Of a DNA stretch of 64,000 nt, positions 34,190 through 45,218 are shown piece by piece (position 1 is the stretch's first letter; every line of letters begins with the position of its first letter). Both the position numbers and the translations under genes were made by a program. The notes beneath the pieces are model-generated. The model did not search any database. It was not told the origin of the DNA and worked only from the letters and a program-made list of their open reading frames with translations. The DNA is taken from the NCBI GenBank assembly GCA_951394405.1, contig OX596335.1, forward strand, positions 992,001 through 1,056,000, in the 5' to 3' direction. The DNA is from Coprinellus micaceus (taxonomy: Eukaryota; Basidiomycota; Agaricomycetes; Agaricales; Psathyrellaceae).

Positions 34190-35908
34190 TGTGCTTGCTG
34201 TTGCTGTGCTGGCGGTTACCGGTGAAGAGCGGACGCCGCGCCCATTAAACGCGTTTCAACAACGCGTCGACGTCACGTGATGGTGTCCGGTGACCCTGTC
34301 CGCCGACTGAGACTCTGACTCGAGAGTCGTCATCATATCGGCTTCGTCCTCGTCCACCACCTCTTCTGTCCCAGCTACGCCCTCGACACCGTGATTCCTA
34401 CCGGGGACTCAGAGAGACTGTACGGCCGCCTCACCTGCCTTGTAACAGGAGCGCTATGATCCTTGAACCTGTGGCCACAACCTGGGAACCACTCGAATCT
34501 GCCGTTTGACCTGAAGTGTTTCGTGGTGCTCTGGGCGGTGTGATGAGGGCGTGTTCGTTCTTACCTTCTTCACGGGTTTCCCTCGATTGAACTTTTCGGA
34601 GTCTACCTATCGCAGAGATATCGGGCCGCCTTGTGTACTTTGCATGCAGGGGGCGTTGCTCCTGAGCGATTCGGCAATACCCTTCCCTTTGAGCAAAGGC
34701 CCGCGGCCAGCGTGCAGGGTCGCTCACAAGGAACCCTATCTGTGGCCTGGTGCTGTTACTTCCTTTCAGTACCACCATTGAGTCAGGTAATCGCCGCCTT
34801 ACCACTCGCTAGACTTTGCTAGATGACCGCCGGTTCTTCGTGTTGCGTACGAAGGCCTCCCTCTGGTCATCGCAGAATTTACTCAGGCAGATTCCAGGCG
34901 GGTCATCTGCGTCAACCGAGGTCTCTTCCAACGAGGTTGGTTACTCTTTCGACAGATGTCTCGAGGGGCGGTGCCCACCCTACTACGAGTGGAGTGAAAT
35001 ACCCAATGCGACTTCTCCAGGGATATCTGCTTTCCAGCAGCAGGCGGGGAAGGACTTGGGCCTTAAGGCGGTCACTAATTGGGCTGCAATCAGTCTCATC
35101 AGCGATTGGGGTCTTTGGGAGCCCCGGGAATGGACGGTTGGAGATGTGACAACCGATTTGGCGTCTATCGACTGTGGGTAGAACCGCGACGTCCACAAAG
35201 GAGGCCTGACTTTACCAACGGGGTGGGCACTTTTGGCTTGGTCAACGCGTCTCTTTGGTTTGGCTTTGTAGGCTGACCTGTGCCAAATATGCCGAGGTCC
35301 GCCTTTCTGTGGCTGTATAAATGGACGGATGTAAGAAAGCAAGGCTTTGGTACTACTATCGCTATTGGATTGCGATACCATTTTTCGACACTGGCCGCTC
35401 GCTCCAACTTTGCTAGTAGCTTGATATTCGACAACATATGAAGATGGGATGTGCGCAATGAAGGTGAAATTTCCGGACACCAAAGGTCGGATCGCAAACC
35501 TGGGTCGGCGCTTGCCTGGGCGCCTATTTTCCGTTCCGGGCTCGACGTTCGAAAAGGGGCTCTAAGGCCGCCACACTCATCAAGTCAAAAACAAAATTAG
35601 TCATAGTCGCATATTCAACTAAACAGGGGCGACGTAGCCGATAGTCCATAGCGAAAGGTCCAGTAAATCTAGTACCGGGAGACCAAAAGCGAGGGGTGTT
35701 GAACCTGCTCGATAATGTGAAATGAAGTGGGAGATGTTGAATCTCCCCGAAAGGGCAGAAGTGAAGCTGAAAGGACAAAGAAAAAGGTGGAGAACCAAAA
35801 TTAAACCAAATTATCTATGTAAGCGCTTGTCGCAGGACTCCGCATTCGAGTCCGGTGGCACCCTGCGGCGATATAACTTGGGGCGCTCATCCATTCGATG
35901 GAGTCTAT
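34190..35908. other. Gene-poor stretch between rad51 and the secreted-protein gene
   Basis: About 1.7 kb. Beyond the rad51 promoter, the longest frames (34816-35181 plus, 35483-34983 minus) overlap each other and lack any domain, signal peptide or family pattern. No repeat ends or RNA gene recognised. Confidence 0.45.
34249..34279 (-). promoter_or_regulatory. Two MluI cell-cycle boxes (ACGCGT) upstream of rad51
   Basis: Perfect ACGCGT hexamers occur at 34249-34254 and 34262-34267, 60 and 73 bases upstream of the rad51 ATG, and CACGTG follows at 34274-34279. ACGCGT is the binding core of the MBF complex that drives G1/S genes, including RAD51 in yeasts. Confidence 0.6.
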
Positions 35909-36727
35909 CTAGCACGACCCTTGGCTGTTGTTGTTGCAAACGCACGTCTTGGGCCAAGTGTTGGACGCCTGCGAGACCCCGCTCCTGTATGCGCAGCAAG
36001 GATTGACCCCGTTCCAGCAGTTGTCGATGATAGGGATTGCGTCGGCAATCATCTGGTAGGCGTACGCCCATTCCCACCCCGGACGCGACGTGTTGACGAC
36101 GATGGCGCAAGACCCGAAAACGAATCCGGCGCGCCTGTTTCTATCGACGAAGAATTCTTCAAGAGGGTTGGTTGAAAGGAGGTGGCGGGCCACTTCACAG
36201 TCGTCGTGGAGCGCACCGTGGTTATCATGGCAGGCGTATACGGTTGCTCGCTTGGTGAGGGAACTGACTTTCTCGACGGCGTTCGGGGTGGTGGCGGAGC
36301 GGCGTCCATGCGAAGGATCGTCGGGGGGCTGCGGACCGTCGGCGTTGACTAAGGCGAGCAGGTCGAGAAGATCGAGTGCCTCCTGCGAGAGCCTATTATA
36401 GTTCGTTCCGTCGAACGATGGCACACCCTCAAAGGCCCACACGACATCAATGGTCCCATGAGGTACACCATTGTCGTCAATATAGCCCCACTCAACGGTC
36501 TCGGGCGGTGTGAGCCAGTCGTCGTCGCCCTCTGCGCGGAGAGTGGGGGCCATAGCGGGGTCAATCTTGCTCGGGGAAGGGCCACGGTGGGGTGCGAGCT
36601 GGGCGATAGTCATGCCAGGGGTGAGCTCAATGGTCTTGCCTCGGAATTGGGTGGTGAGCCCTGCCGCCCCGGTGAATGCGAATGCGCAAAGTCCGAGCAG
36701 GGAACTGGTGACCGCGGCGGCTCGCAT
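35909..36727 (-). CDS. Secreted protein with Kex2-type propeptide and Cys-rich C-terminal half
   Basis: A single-exon frame of 272 residues. The start at 36727 gives a clear signal peptide (MRAAAVTSSLLGLCAFAFTG). A propeptide-like acidic region follows (EGDDDWLTPPETVEWGY, RLSQEALDLLDLLALV), then a dibasic Kex2 site in SSLTKRATVYAC near residue 160. The part after the site contains about ten Cys, including CYxCHDNHG-like ACHDNHGALHDDC, NCWNGVNPCCAYRSG and TCVCNNNSQGSC. A mature secreted domain of about 110 residues with about five disulfides is therefore likely. I recognise no named family; small secreted proteins of this plan are common in Agaricomycetes. A role cannot be assigned. It lies in a gene-poor stretch. 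Confidence 0.8.
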   Translation of the reverse strand: MRAAAVTSSLLGLCAFAFTGAAGLTTQFRGKTIELTPGMTIAQLAPHRGPSPSKIDPAMAPTLRAEGDDDWLTPPETVEWGYIDDNGVPHGTIDVVWAFEGVPSFDGTNYNRLSQEALDLLDLLALVNADGPQPPDDPSHGRRSATTPNAVEKVSSLTKRATVYACHDNHGALHDDCEVARHLLSTNPLEEFFVDRNRRAGFVFGSCAIVVNTSRPGWEWAYAYQMIADAIPIIDNCWNGVNPCCAYRSGVSQASNTWPKTCVCNNNSQGSC

Positions 36728-37699
36728 TGTTGGCTGTATCCTATCGAGTCCGTGTGAGATTCAAGACACCAAGGAACGACTGTGGCTCGACGTACGATAG
36801 GTAGGAAGTGCTTGAGGGTGTAGCTGGGTTGAGGCTTACTGACTAGCCACCCGTCGTAGATAGCAAGCCTTTATACCCAAACGTGAGCCGAGTCGGCACG
36901 ACCTCGCTCGCCGATGCCCGACTAGCCAAGAGCTACCTCGCCCAAACCATGCCTTTTGGACGTCGCTGTGTACCGGATTTGGTCAGTGTTAACGATAGCC
37001 TTCGAAGCTCTCATCGGCTTCGGGCATGCCAGGAAGCGACAGTCGCGGGCTTGAACGAATCAGGAGCCAGGCGCCTGGCAATAAGCGCCCACCGCCCAGA
37101 CCGGTCAACCAGCGGGCCAGGATTAATATAGATGGCGGGAAAGGGCCCGTTGTGGTAAATTTATTCAGAGGAGCGGGTAACTTGTAACCCGGTGGCCCTG
37201 GTCCTTGGCAGTGACCTACTGGAGAAACGCTATGGACAAATTGAGGAGTAGCGCGTCTGCAGGTATGTTCAAAGCTCCATGGAGTATCGAAGGGGGCCCA
37301 GCATATCACTGCGGGGAACGGGGTCAGTGATTCCCTGGTCTTGCCTTAGGATTTGCGATCTCAACTATGGATCCGCGGATGGCACAGGGCTCTCGGAGTC
37401 CCGGACTGGCGAGAGCCACTTCTCGAATATCTGTGCGTGTAGGGAAGGTGTCAGCTGCGTGTAGTGATACTCCGATTGGGACAGGATCGTGCCGAGGGAC
37501 TAACGAGGGGGTATTTATGGAACGTCTAGGAATCGTGATACCTGCCAGATGCCTTTGTCACCTTAGTCCTGTTTTTAGTGGAGGATTTGCCATTATCCCG
37601 CTGTCTCAGGCAGACGGATCGTCGGCAGGGTTTGAAGGAGAGGGTTGTGGACATTCTGGCCTGGAGTTTCTTTTTTCGCCCCGTCGATACTGTGACCGT

Positions 37700-38450
37700 C
37701 ACACCTGAAGTTTGAGCAAGGACGTCCTACGAAAATAACAGACAGGTTTGCGTGGCCACGGACCATGGAGAACTAGGCATGTCGTCTTCGTCCCAGCATC
37801 AGTCACACTCGCCTTCGGCGATTCGGAAAGGGATGACTGTGTCAATTGCGCACATGGAATGCGCGGAAGTCTTGCCCCAGTAGCACCCAGGGCCCCGACG
37901 TGAAGCCTCCGAAAAGTCAAGACTGGGAAAGCCCCTTCCAGCTGCCGAAAGTTTCGAAGGAGAGCTCTTCATATCCCGAGGATACCCGATAATGGAGAGG
38001 GAACGTAGAAGAGGGAACGGAACAGATGAGTTGGCATTTGCGATGGATTTGAGAGGAAAATAGGCGATATTGAGGGCTTCAAACCGACCGATATTCTCGA
38101 GAATAAATGCTTCCAATAAGAGGATGGTAATGGATTTGGTACCCCCCTTCAGCGCAAGACACAGTCACCGTTCGCGACAGCAAAGTGAAGCCAGAACTGC
38201 CCTTCCGTGGCCAGCTTGATTGTTGTGGAATCATCCAAGTGAGACTGTCCATAGAAAACGTTTACTTGAAGACTTCTCCAAGCAATAATGGCGAGATGTG
38301 GGGATACAGGAACCCCGAAGCTAGGTCTTGAGGTGTCGTTTTCTCAAAGATTGCATTCAGGACCTCTTCGGGAATGCTGACGTCGCTGGGTATGGATATG
38401 CCTCGTGGCCTTGCTAACAGACTCTGATTAGTAGATACAAGGGCGGGCAA
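37700..38450 (-). pseudogene. Probable decayed F-box/leucine-rich-repeat-like gene
   Basis: On the minus strand, 38420-38262 encodes IPEEVLNAIFEKTTPQDLAS, which resembles the start of an F-box (LPxEVLxxIF...PxDL). After a stop and out-of-frame sequence, 38116-37930 encodes LEAFILENIGRFEALNIAYF and PFPLLRSLSIIGYPRD, and a third frame just below reads FRRLHVGALGATG, all with Leu spacing like leucine-rich repeats. The pieces lie in order but in different frames with stops between them, and no splice sites join them cleanly. F-box/LRR genes are a large, fast-decaying family in Agaricomycetes, so a remnant is plausible. The evidence is pattern-level only. Confidence 0.35.
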
Positions 38451-38626
38451 AGAGGTTGGGCAGACGACGAGATGGTGTGTGTGTGTGTGATGTTCCAAGG
38501 ATGAAGTTTCCAATGCTTCAACCCCCGAGCCAGCCTGAGAGCAAACCTCGTGGAAAAACTCTGGTGGAGTGGGTATGAGTGCATCGGACCTTGAATCGAA
38601 AGCGCCCAGGCCAAATTCCAAAACTC

Positions 38627-38680
38627 GTCGGATCGTGGCCGTCCGCCGCCTGCGGCGGATTTGCGGCGGACGCCGGCTCC
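38627..38680 (-). repeat. GC-rich palindromic module, copy 1
   Basis: Contains GTCCGCCGCCTGCGGCGGAT followed by TTGCGGCGGAC, with GTCGGATC at 38627-38634. Read on the minus strand it matches copy 2 (39462-39518) in order: CGGC, TCCGCCGC, ATCCGCCGC, GCGGCGGA, CCA and GATCCGAC. The two copies are therefore inverted relative to each other, about 800 bp apart. Confidence 0.6.
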
Positions 38681-39461
38681 GGCCCAGCTCGGTTTTGCCT
38701 GCCCCTGAGGCCTTTGGGGCCAGGTTGGCTGCATGCCCGACGCGTCCCATTCTAAGGGTAAAGTACTCGAGTATGGATGAGATAAAACGGCGGCCCCAAA
38801 GACTTGGGCGAGAACGGCAAGGCTTGATGCTATGCCCGATTGCAGATCAGACGAACGTCTAGCTTGTACTTTACAATACGATGCTACTAGTATTGGTCGG
38901 AAAATGCCTGAGGAGAGTACAACACGTTCCTCGTGGGGTAATACTTACCTGTGTGCAGCGACATGTCACTAGCGCTCCGCAGTGTCTTGCCGGTGGAAAT
39001 GTAATCATTTATTGCTAATATATCTCTGGCCTCCTTTCTCATACGACCTATTAGCCCAAGCCTGCACGGTATTCTGCTTCTCATTAACCCCCTTGAGCTC
39101 TAAAAGGAACGCTAGAAGTCAGTAGGTTGATCCATCGCGACTCACAGTCATGATCGTCTACCTCGAGTACCAGGTCGGCTGTCAATCATGGCCGCCCCGT
39201 GCTACTTAACACGATGAAACCAGTCTATTCAATTTGATGGGAAAGGCCCACATACAAAGCCAGAGCAGACAGACTTATGCTTGCTAACACGCACCCCCAT
39301 TCACCTTCTTCGCGTTCTCTAGCAGCCTCCGGTGCCCAGCCTATCTTCCCGCACTTACCCCACCAAAAATGAACATTTGGGAAAGCCCACAACGTCGCGG
39401 CGGTTCCCTCTAACCTCTCGCAGGTGTGAAACACGAATATCTTCAAAGTCGTACGCCATCC

Positions 39462-39518
39462 GGCACATCCGCCGCATCCGCCGCAATTGCGGCGGATGTC
39501 CAGGATCCGACTTGTCCT
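39462..39518 (+). repeat. GC-rich palindromic module, copy 2, with a 24-bp perfect palindrome
   Basis: Bases 39475-39498 form a perfect 24-bp palindrome centred on CAATTG (half-site CATCCGCCGCAA). GATCCGAC follows at 39504-39511. The module is the inverse partner of the one at 38627-38680. Confidence 0.65.
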
Positions 39519-39776
39519 CCCAAATTCGAACTTGCTCGTCAACCACCACCTCCTCAACCCAAGCTTGGACTACATCCTCTCGTTCCCCACCCCCCACCAA
39601 TGCGCCTATAAAGATACCTACGAATACAATGCGCATGATTCTTGCGTGCTCCCTCGCTTCCTGATGCTCCCTCCAAACGCTGTTCTGCGTTTGTTGACGT
39701 CATTTCCAACGACATGCTGGTCACTGCATAAAGGCCTCTCCCTGCGTACTCTCAGGGTTGGTCTCTCCTCAACAAT

Positions 39777-42010
39777 ATGAGCGGCTTCGACTCTAAGCAT
39801 ATCTCTGAAACCATCGCGTCGTGCGCTACTGGCTACCTGCACCAGCCCGACTGGTGGTACAACCCATTTGAACTCTTCCGCCTTGTGTGGAATGTGGGGT
39901 ATATACTAGTACAGGCGTGTATTATCGCCTTGTTCAAACCGGTGAGCGGCCAATGCATACTCGCTCGGTGTGGTCTGGAAGCTCAAGTCGCGTGCAGCAT
40001 TATAGAAAGACTTCAGAGCCGTATGGGCGGGTAGCAGTCATTGGCGCAGGGCTCACCGGCGTATCTTCCGCGGCGTAAGTCCAGGCTCGCCCTCGTCATT
40101 TGTGACGTTAACGCCTAATACTTCGAGCCTAGACATTGCATGGCCCACGGCTTTGACGTTGTCATCTTCGAAGCCGGGCCCAAACTCGGCGGGATCTGGG
40201 CGCAGGTCAACCGAACCTCCGGGCTGCAACTCAACTCCCTGCTGTACCGCTTCCACCCTGGCGTCCTCTGGTCTAAAGGCTTCCCATTGCGCGACGAGAT
40301 CCTCGGAGAGATCGCTCGTGTGTGGAAGGAGTACGATCTGGAGTCGAGGACGAGGTTCGGTACCAAGGTCACGAAGGTGGAGAGAGCTGAAGCGCCGAAG
40401 GAGGGGTGGGAGAAGGATCCCGATCGTAGTAGGTGGATCGTTAACGATGGGGAGGACGGTGTATTCGACGCTGTGATTGTCACGGTGGGGACTTGTGGCA
40501 AGCCGAATTGGATCAAGTTGCCTGGGATGCCAGATAACGTGGGCCAGGAATTCTTCGACTCTGAACCTACTCAGGACCAGGATTCTGGGCATCCCACTTT
40601 CTCCGATGTCTTGAAGGGGGAGAAGGACACGTCCAGTTCCTCAGACAAGGAAAGTCATTCAGATTCTGGGAAACAGGAGCGCGACGTCTTCACGAAGCGT
40701 ATCCTCCACTCTTCCGAACTCGATTCGGACAAGTTCGACCTCCCTGCAGGTACACACAGGATCGTGGTCATCGGGAGCGGCGCTAGCGCCGTCGAAGCTG
40801 TTGAGACCGCGCTGGACCGATACGCCTCTGCGAGGGACGACAAGTCGGATGCCAAAACCAAAGTCGAGATATGGATGATTGCGCGACACGACAAGTGGAT
40901 TATACCCCGGAATATCGTTGTAGATACGTTCCTGAGCGCGCAGCCGTTTGGCAGGCAGATGCCTTTGAGGTCAGTTCTTTATATTACTTGCTAGAGAGTT
41001 GTGCACTCACCATTATACGAAGCTTTTTATGGGAAGAATTCATGAAACGCTGGCAATACCGTGGCGTCGAAGGCCTCATCCCGAAAGATATCGGGATATA
41101 CGAAGTCACGCCCGTTGTCAACGATGCCTTCCTCCCCCACGTTCGCTCGGGCAAGGTGCACTACGTGCGGGGGTCTCCGATTCGGCTCTCAAAGAATGGC
41201 GTTGTCGTGAGCCCTCGCAAAGGTGCCCAGCGAAAGGATCGACCGGACGGGGATGAGTCTGCGATAATTACTGTTGGGGAGGGCGAGGAGAGGGAAATCG
41301 AGGCGGATGTCGTGGTGCTTGCGACAGGATTTGAGAAGCCGTCTGTGGATTTCTTGCCGAAGGAGTTGTTTCCCGAGGGCTACCAGGTAATGTTGACGAC
41401 TCATTCGAAAGTCAAAGGCGCCGACGCTGATGGGGTGTTTCATGCTCAGAGGCCAGATCTGTACTTGCAAAACTTCTCCACTGAAGACTGGTCGATCCTG
41501 ATGACCAACTCGGCGTATCAGAGCGCTATTGGGACTGTGTAAGTGGTCCTTCATCCTATTGCCGACGAATACTCAAGCGCTCACTCACCGTCTGAATTAT
41601 AGTGGACACTTGTACGTCTTCTCCTCCCCTTGACCTTGAGAACCATACTAGTGCTCAACCACACCCGCACCACTCATAGCCACATCGGAATATACACCCG
41701 GATCCTTCTCACCCTCCTCCTCGACCCCTCGGCCCGTCCGTCACCCAAGGACATGAAACTCTGGGTCGACGTGCTGCGCTTCATCAAACGCGGTGCGACA
41801 GGAGGGGCGTTTGGGTTCTTCACCTACATGGAACTAAGTGAGTCCTGTTTCTGTCTCATGTGGCATTGGATGGCAGTGTGCTGTGAAGGCTAACCTCGTA
41901 ACGTCCCGTCCGCAGCTATATGGTTACTTGGTTTTCATATCTTGAGACCTGATAGATTGCGTTGGCTGTTCTTCATCATGAACGGGTGGGGAGTGCGACC
42001 AAGGCCCTGA
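39777..42010 (+). CDS. Flavin-containing monooxygenase (FMO-like, membrane-associated)
   Basis: NADPH/FAD enzyme of the flavoprotein monooxygenase family; the substrate is unknown. Start at 39777 (MSGFDSKHISETIASCATGY), then a hydrophobic segment NVGYILVQACIIALF. Intron 39942-39997 leads into YGRVAVIGAGLTGVSSAA, the FAD-binding GxGxxG. After another intron come AGPKLGGIW and LQLNSLLYRF. The NADPH-binding motif is IVVIGSGASAVEAVE, and the ATG motif of the family is VVVLATGFEKPS. The C-terminal part (DLYLQNFSTEDWSILMTNSA, HIGIYTRILLTLLLD, TIWLLGFHILRPDRLRW) suggests membrane association. A linker rich in Ser/Asp (about 40560-40680) is inserted between the two Rossmann parts. Six or more exons; TGA at 42008-42010. 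Confidence 0.9.
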
Positions 42011-42207
42011 TACGCGGGTTGTATACCTGGGACGCAGTAGTGACGCCTGGACGCTGGAGTCGTTTATGAGCATGTTTTTATATTGTATCTTACTTTACAC
42101 ATGGTTTGGTTCTACATTCAAAATAGGGCGTTAGATGTTAGCATTGTCTTCAGCATCAGTACCTCCTCCCGCATCAGTCTTAATCAAGCACCCCGTTCAT
42201 CCCTCGC

Positions 42208-43409
42208 TCAATCCTGGCCGTTTGTGCTCCCGTTGGCTTGTTGATGCTTGAGCTGCGCAGTGTTCACAGCATCCTTAAGTTGCTGAATGACGGCGGGGGG
42301 ATCTGCAGCTCCAAAGATGGCGGTGCCTGCGACGATGACGTTGCTCCCTGTAACGAAAGGGCCGAGGAGAGGCAGTGTCAGCATCATGTCACTTCGTCGT
42401 CACATATGGTATATGGTGTGCGGGGGGCGCTTATCAGTGAAAAATCGATCGTGAAACGGTCGCGAATGGCCGAAGCGCAGTCGGTCGAAGGGAGGAGGAG
42501 GAGGGAAGTGGGAAGATGGGAAGGGGCACGAACCTGCTTCTGCACAGACATGCACAGTCTTCGGGCTCAGCCCTCCGTCGACTTCAATGTCCTTCTCGGG
42601 GAACCGAGCACGAAGCTCAGAAACCTTGGGTACGCAGCGTTCGAGGAACTTTTGTCCACCTCGGCCTGAAAGGAAGCAAAAGGTTCGGAGATTAGATTAG
42701 ATCGTGTCGTCACCAAGCTAGTACGCAAAAGGAATGACTCTTTAATTTCGAAGTAGACTGGGGTGCTTACCGGGATATACGGTCATCACAAGGAGCATAT
42801 CCGCGAGCGCACCAAGCTCGTCGGTAATTGCGGTGGAGGGCGTATCGGGGGAGATGGCAACGCCCGCCTTCATATTCCGCTTGCGAATCGCGTGGATGAG
42901 GGCAATGGGGTCGGCTGGATGTGCGTCGGAGAGACGTCATCGATAATCAGAAGATGCAAATAGGATAGGCGTTAGAAGGGACGACCTACCCGCAGCCTCG
43001 ATGTGGAAGCAGTACAAAGCGCCTCCAGCATCCGCAACGTCGTCCACCCAGCGTTCGGGGTTGGAGACCATCATGTGGACGTCCATGAAGATGCCTGGGA
43101 CGCCCTTGGATACGCAGGAGAGGATGGGGGCGCCTGTGGAGAGCCCGCAGGGTCTTTGTGTTGGTTACTCCGCCAGACCCTGGATATGGGAGAAGAAGCA
43201 CAGACCCATGGTGATATTCGGGACGAAATGCCTGTCCGGTGGTCTTGTGAGCGAGTGTTCTCGATCGTGGGCGCTTGAGGAAGAGCTCACCCGTCCATAA
43301 CGTCCATGTGCAGCCACTGAGCACCTCCCTTAATCATGCGGGTGCATTCTGCGGTGAGCTGGCCAAAGTCTGAGGCGAGGACGGAGGGGGATATGATTGC
43401 CTGAAGCAT
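42208..43409 (-). CDS. rpe1: Ribulose-phosphate 3-epimerase
   Basis: Pentose-phosphate-pathway enzyme interconverting ribulose-5-phosphate and xylulose-5-phosphate. Start at 43409 ([20 protein letters not shown]). The metal-binding and catalytic motifs are all present: [42 protein letters not shown] joined to GRGGQKFLE, and [14 protein letters not shown] phosphate-binding [16 protein letters not shown] follows, with a short hydrophilic tail ending NGSTNGQD at 42208. About six exons. The last intron (42348-42533) is 186 nt, longer than most in the window. Confidence 0.95.
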
Positions 43410-43633
43410 AATTTGACGTTTGGGGAGTGAATGAATACAGGAAATCGCGATGACTACTACTCCCTGTGTTTGTCATTGCTGTGCTGCATCCTCAGCTCGC
43501 GTGGCGATTTTGATCGGCGCTTGGCGCTACGACTGCGCGCGCTTGGCCTGGTGGAGTCGTTGCACTGCATCGGGAATCGCATAAATATCGCGGGGGTCCT
43601 CCTTGCTCCAACATTCCTCTTCATTCCCTCAAC

Positions 43634-44264
43634 ATGCACGCCCGTTACATTGCTGCCCTCCTCATCGCCTCGGCCGCGTCTGCTTTCGCGTCCCCAGCTG
43701 CCATCGAGCACAGGGAACCTCAGGGTAGTCAGTATCATCTCCCCTCGTACTTTTATTTGCCAGGCCTGACATTTCCTCTCAGTTGTCGACGATATCACCT
43801 CTGCGTTTGGTGACGCGACGAGTGCCATCGTTAGCGTCGGTGGAGCAGCAGGGAGCGTCATAACCAGTGTCGGTGGAGAGGTTGCGACCGACGTCACCAG
43901 CCTCGGCGGACAATTCACCAGTGTCGCAGGAGGAGTCTTTTCAACAGTAACTTGTAAGCACACCCCACCTCCCCTGCGCAACGATCGCGTCCTAACCCTT
44001 TATCTAGCATTCGGTGGAAAGGCATATACCGTCATCACCTCTGAAGGCGGTGCTGCATTCACTCTCGCAGAGTCAGGAGCCGGAGTCGTCACCTCCACCC
44101 TGGGATCGGTATACACGATTGCCACCGCTGCGGCTGCAAGTGCAGCAACCAGCATCGCTGGCAACAGTGCTTCTTCGACACAACTCCAAATCAGCTCCGC
44201 TTTGCTATTGGGAAGCGCGTCCATCGTCGGGAGCGTGCTCCTCGGTGCTTTCATCACTGTCTAA
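43634..44264 (+). CDS. Small secreted, probably GPI-anchored Gly/Ser/Thr/Val-rich surface protein
   Basis: Start at 43634 with a signal peptide (MHARYIAALLIASAASAFAS). Three exons, with introns near 43727-43783 and 43954-44008, encode about 160 residues. The mature part is low-complexity and made of repeated short units: DATSAIVSVGGAAGSVITSV, GGEVATDVTSLGGQFTSVAGG, KAYTVITSEGG, SGAGVVTSTLGS. The protein ends in SSALLLGSASIVGSVLLGAF plus two residues, a hydrophobic tail without a charged end, as for GPI attachment. No catalytic domain is visible. The repeats suggest a structural or wall protein; this is inference. Confidence 0.75.
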
Positions 44265-45218
44265 AGCCCCACCGACGTACGGCCCGAACGCAGTTAGCGT
44301 TCGGACGTGACTTTTCGAGTCGCGTTTTCTTGGTGTCGTCATCGGACATCCCTCGGCTATTTCTATACAGACATTTCTGTATGGAAGACTATACCCTTTC
44401 GTTACCAACGTCTTGATACCCTCCTTTGCGATTGCTCGGACAATTTATTCCTGACTTATTCCACTTCGTATGGACCCTTTCGCGGCCTTCCACCTCCTCA
44501 TCACTCCCTTCCCCTTCCACTCATCAAAGCAACTGCCACCAAGTACTGTATCACATAGTACAAGTAATCATGCGTCCTAACCAACGCATAGTAATCCGAT
44601 TGGCTTCTCGTCTTCTATCTCCCCGAGTACAATATGCCCCCCAATCCCTCGGCGCACAGCATCGCGGTCTGTGTGGTAGCAACGCTCATCTGATTGAGAT
44701 CAACGCCCAGTTACAGTCACTTGACAGTGTCCCCGGCCCACCCTCGCCATTGGATGACCCACGCAAGTTGATACTGTCAAGCGGATTCCCTTGCTCTGGT
44801 AGCGACCCCCATTTACCTCACCCAACGACAACAACAACAACGAACACTGCTAACAGCCGCTGGCTCGGCTCGTTCCCAGTCTTTCGTTTCTTCGCCGTGC
44901 CGTGCTCGGACAGCCTTTTTTCTTGTCTGGAAATTCTAATCTCTTGAGAGGGCCCGCCGTTACCCGCTTGGCGTTGCTTCCACCACTCTTTCCCTTCATT
45001 AGATCAAGAGCGCGGTTCGCTGGCGGACGTCGTTCGTTGTTGTTGTTGTTGTTCTTCCTTCTCTCCTTCCCCTTTATTTCAATCCTTCGGTCCTCGTAAT
45101 TCCTTCTTGACTTTCTCTTCTCTCCTGGAGCTGGCCTCCTGTTAACCTTTCTACACGCATTCGTTCATTTATCCCTATTCAACACCAACACGCCTTTACT
45201 CGAGGAACGAAAGCTACG
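44265..45218. other. Intergenic region with CT-rich leader of the next gene
   Basis: About 950 bp. From about 45040 to 45215 the plus strand is strongly pyrimidine-rich, with a GTTGTTGTTGTTGTT run near 45036, typical of a fungal leader before the ATG at 45219. No gene recognised in the remainder. Confidence 0.45.

Larger units (their letters stand above)
36728..39776. other. Gene-poor accessory stretch
   Basis: About 3 kb between the secreted-protein gene and the monooxygenase. It contains a likely F-box/LRR remnant (about 37700-38450, minus), a short (GT)n run near 38474-38489, and two GC-rich palindromic modules in opposite orientation (about 38627-38680 and 39462-39518). Otherwise the frames are short and unrecognised. 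Confidence 0.5.

Noticed and set aside
38474..38490. Short (GT)n microsatellite
   Set aside because: Only about eight units; ordinary simple repeat with no further structure.
41388..41421. Possible 34-nt intron in the monooxygenase (GTAATG...AAAG)
   Set aside because: Shorter than any other intron here and the frame reads through without a stop, so it was kept as coding.
42238..42669. 143-codon plus-strand frame
   Set aside because: Spans an rpe1 exon-intron-exon segment in antisense; the sense strand explains it.
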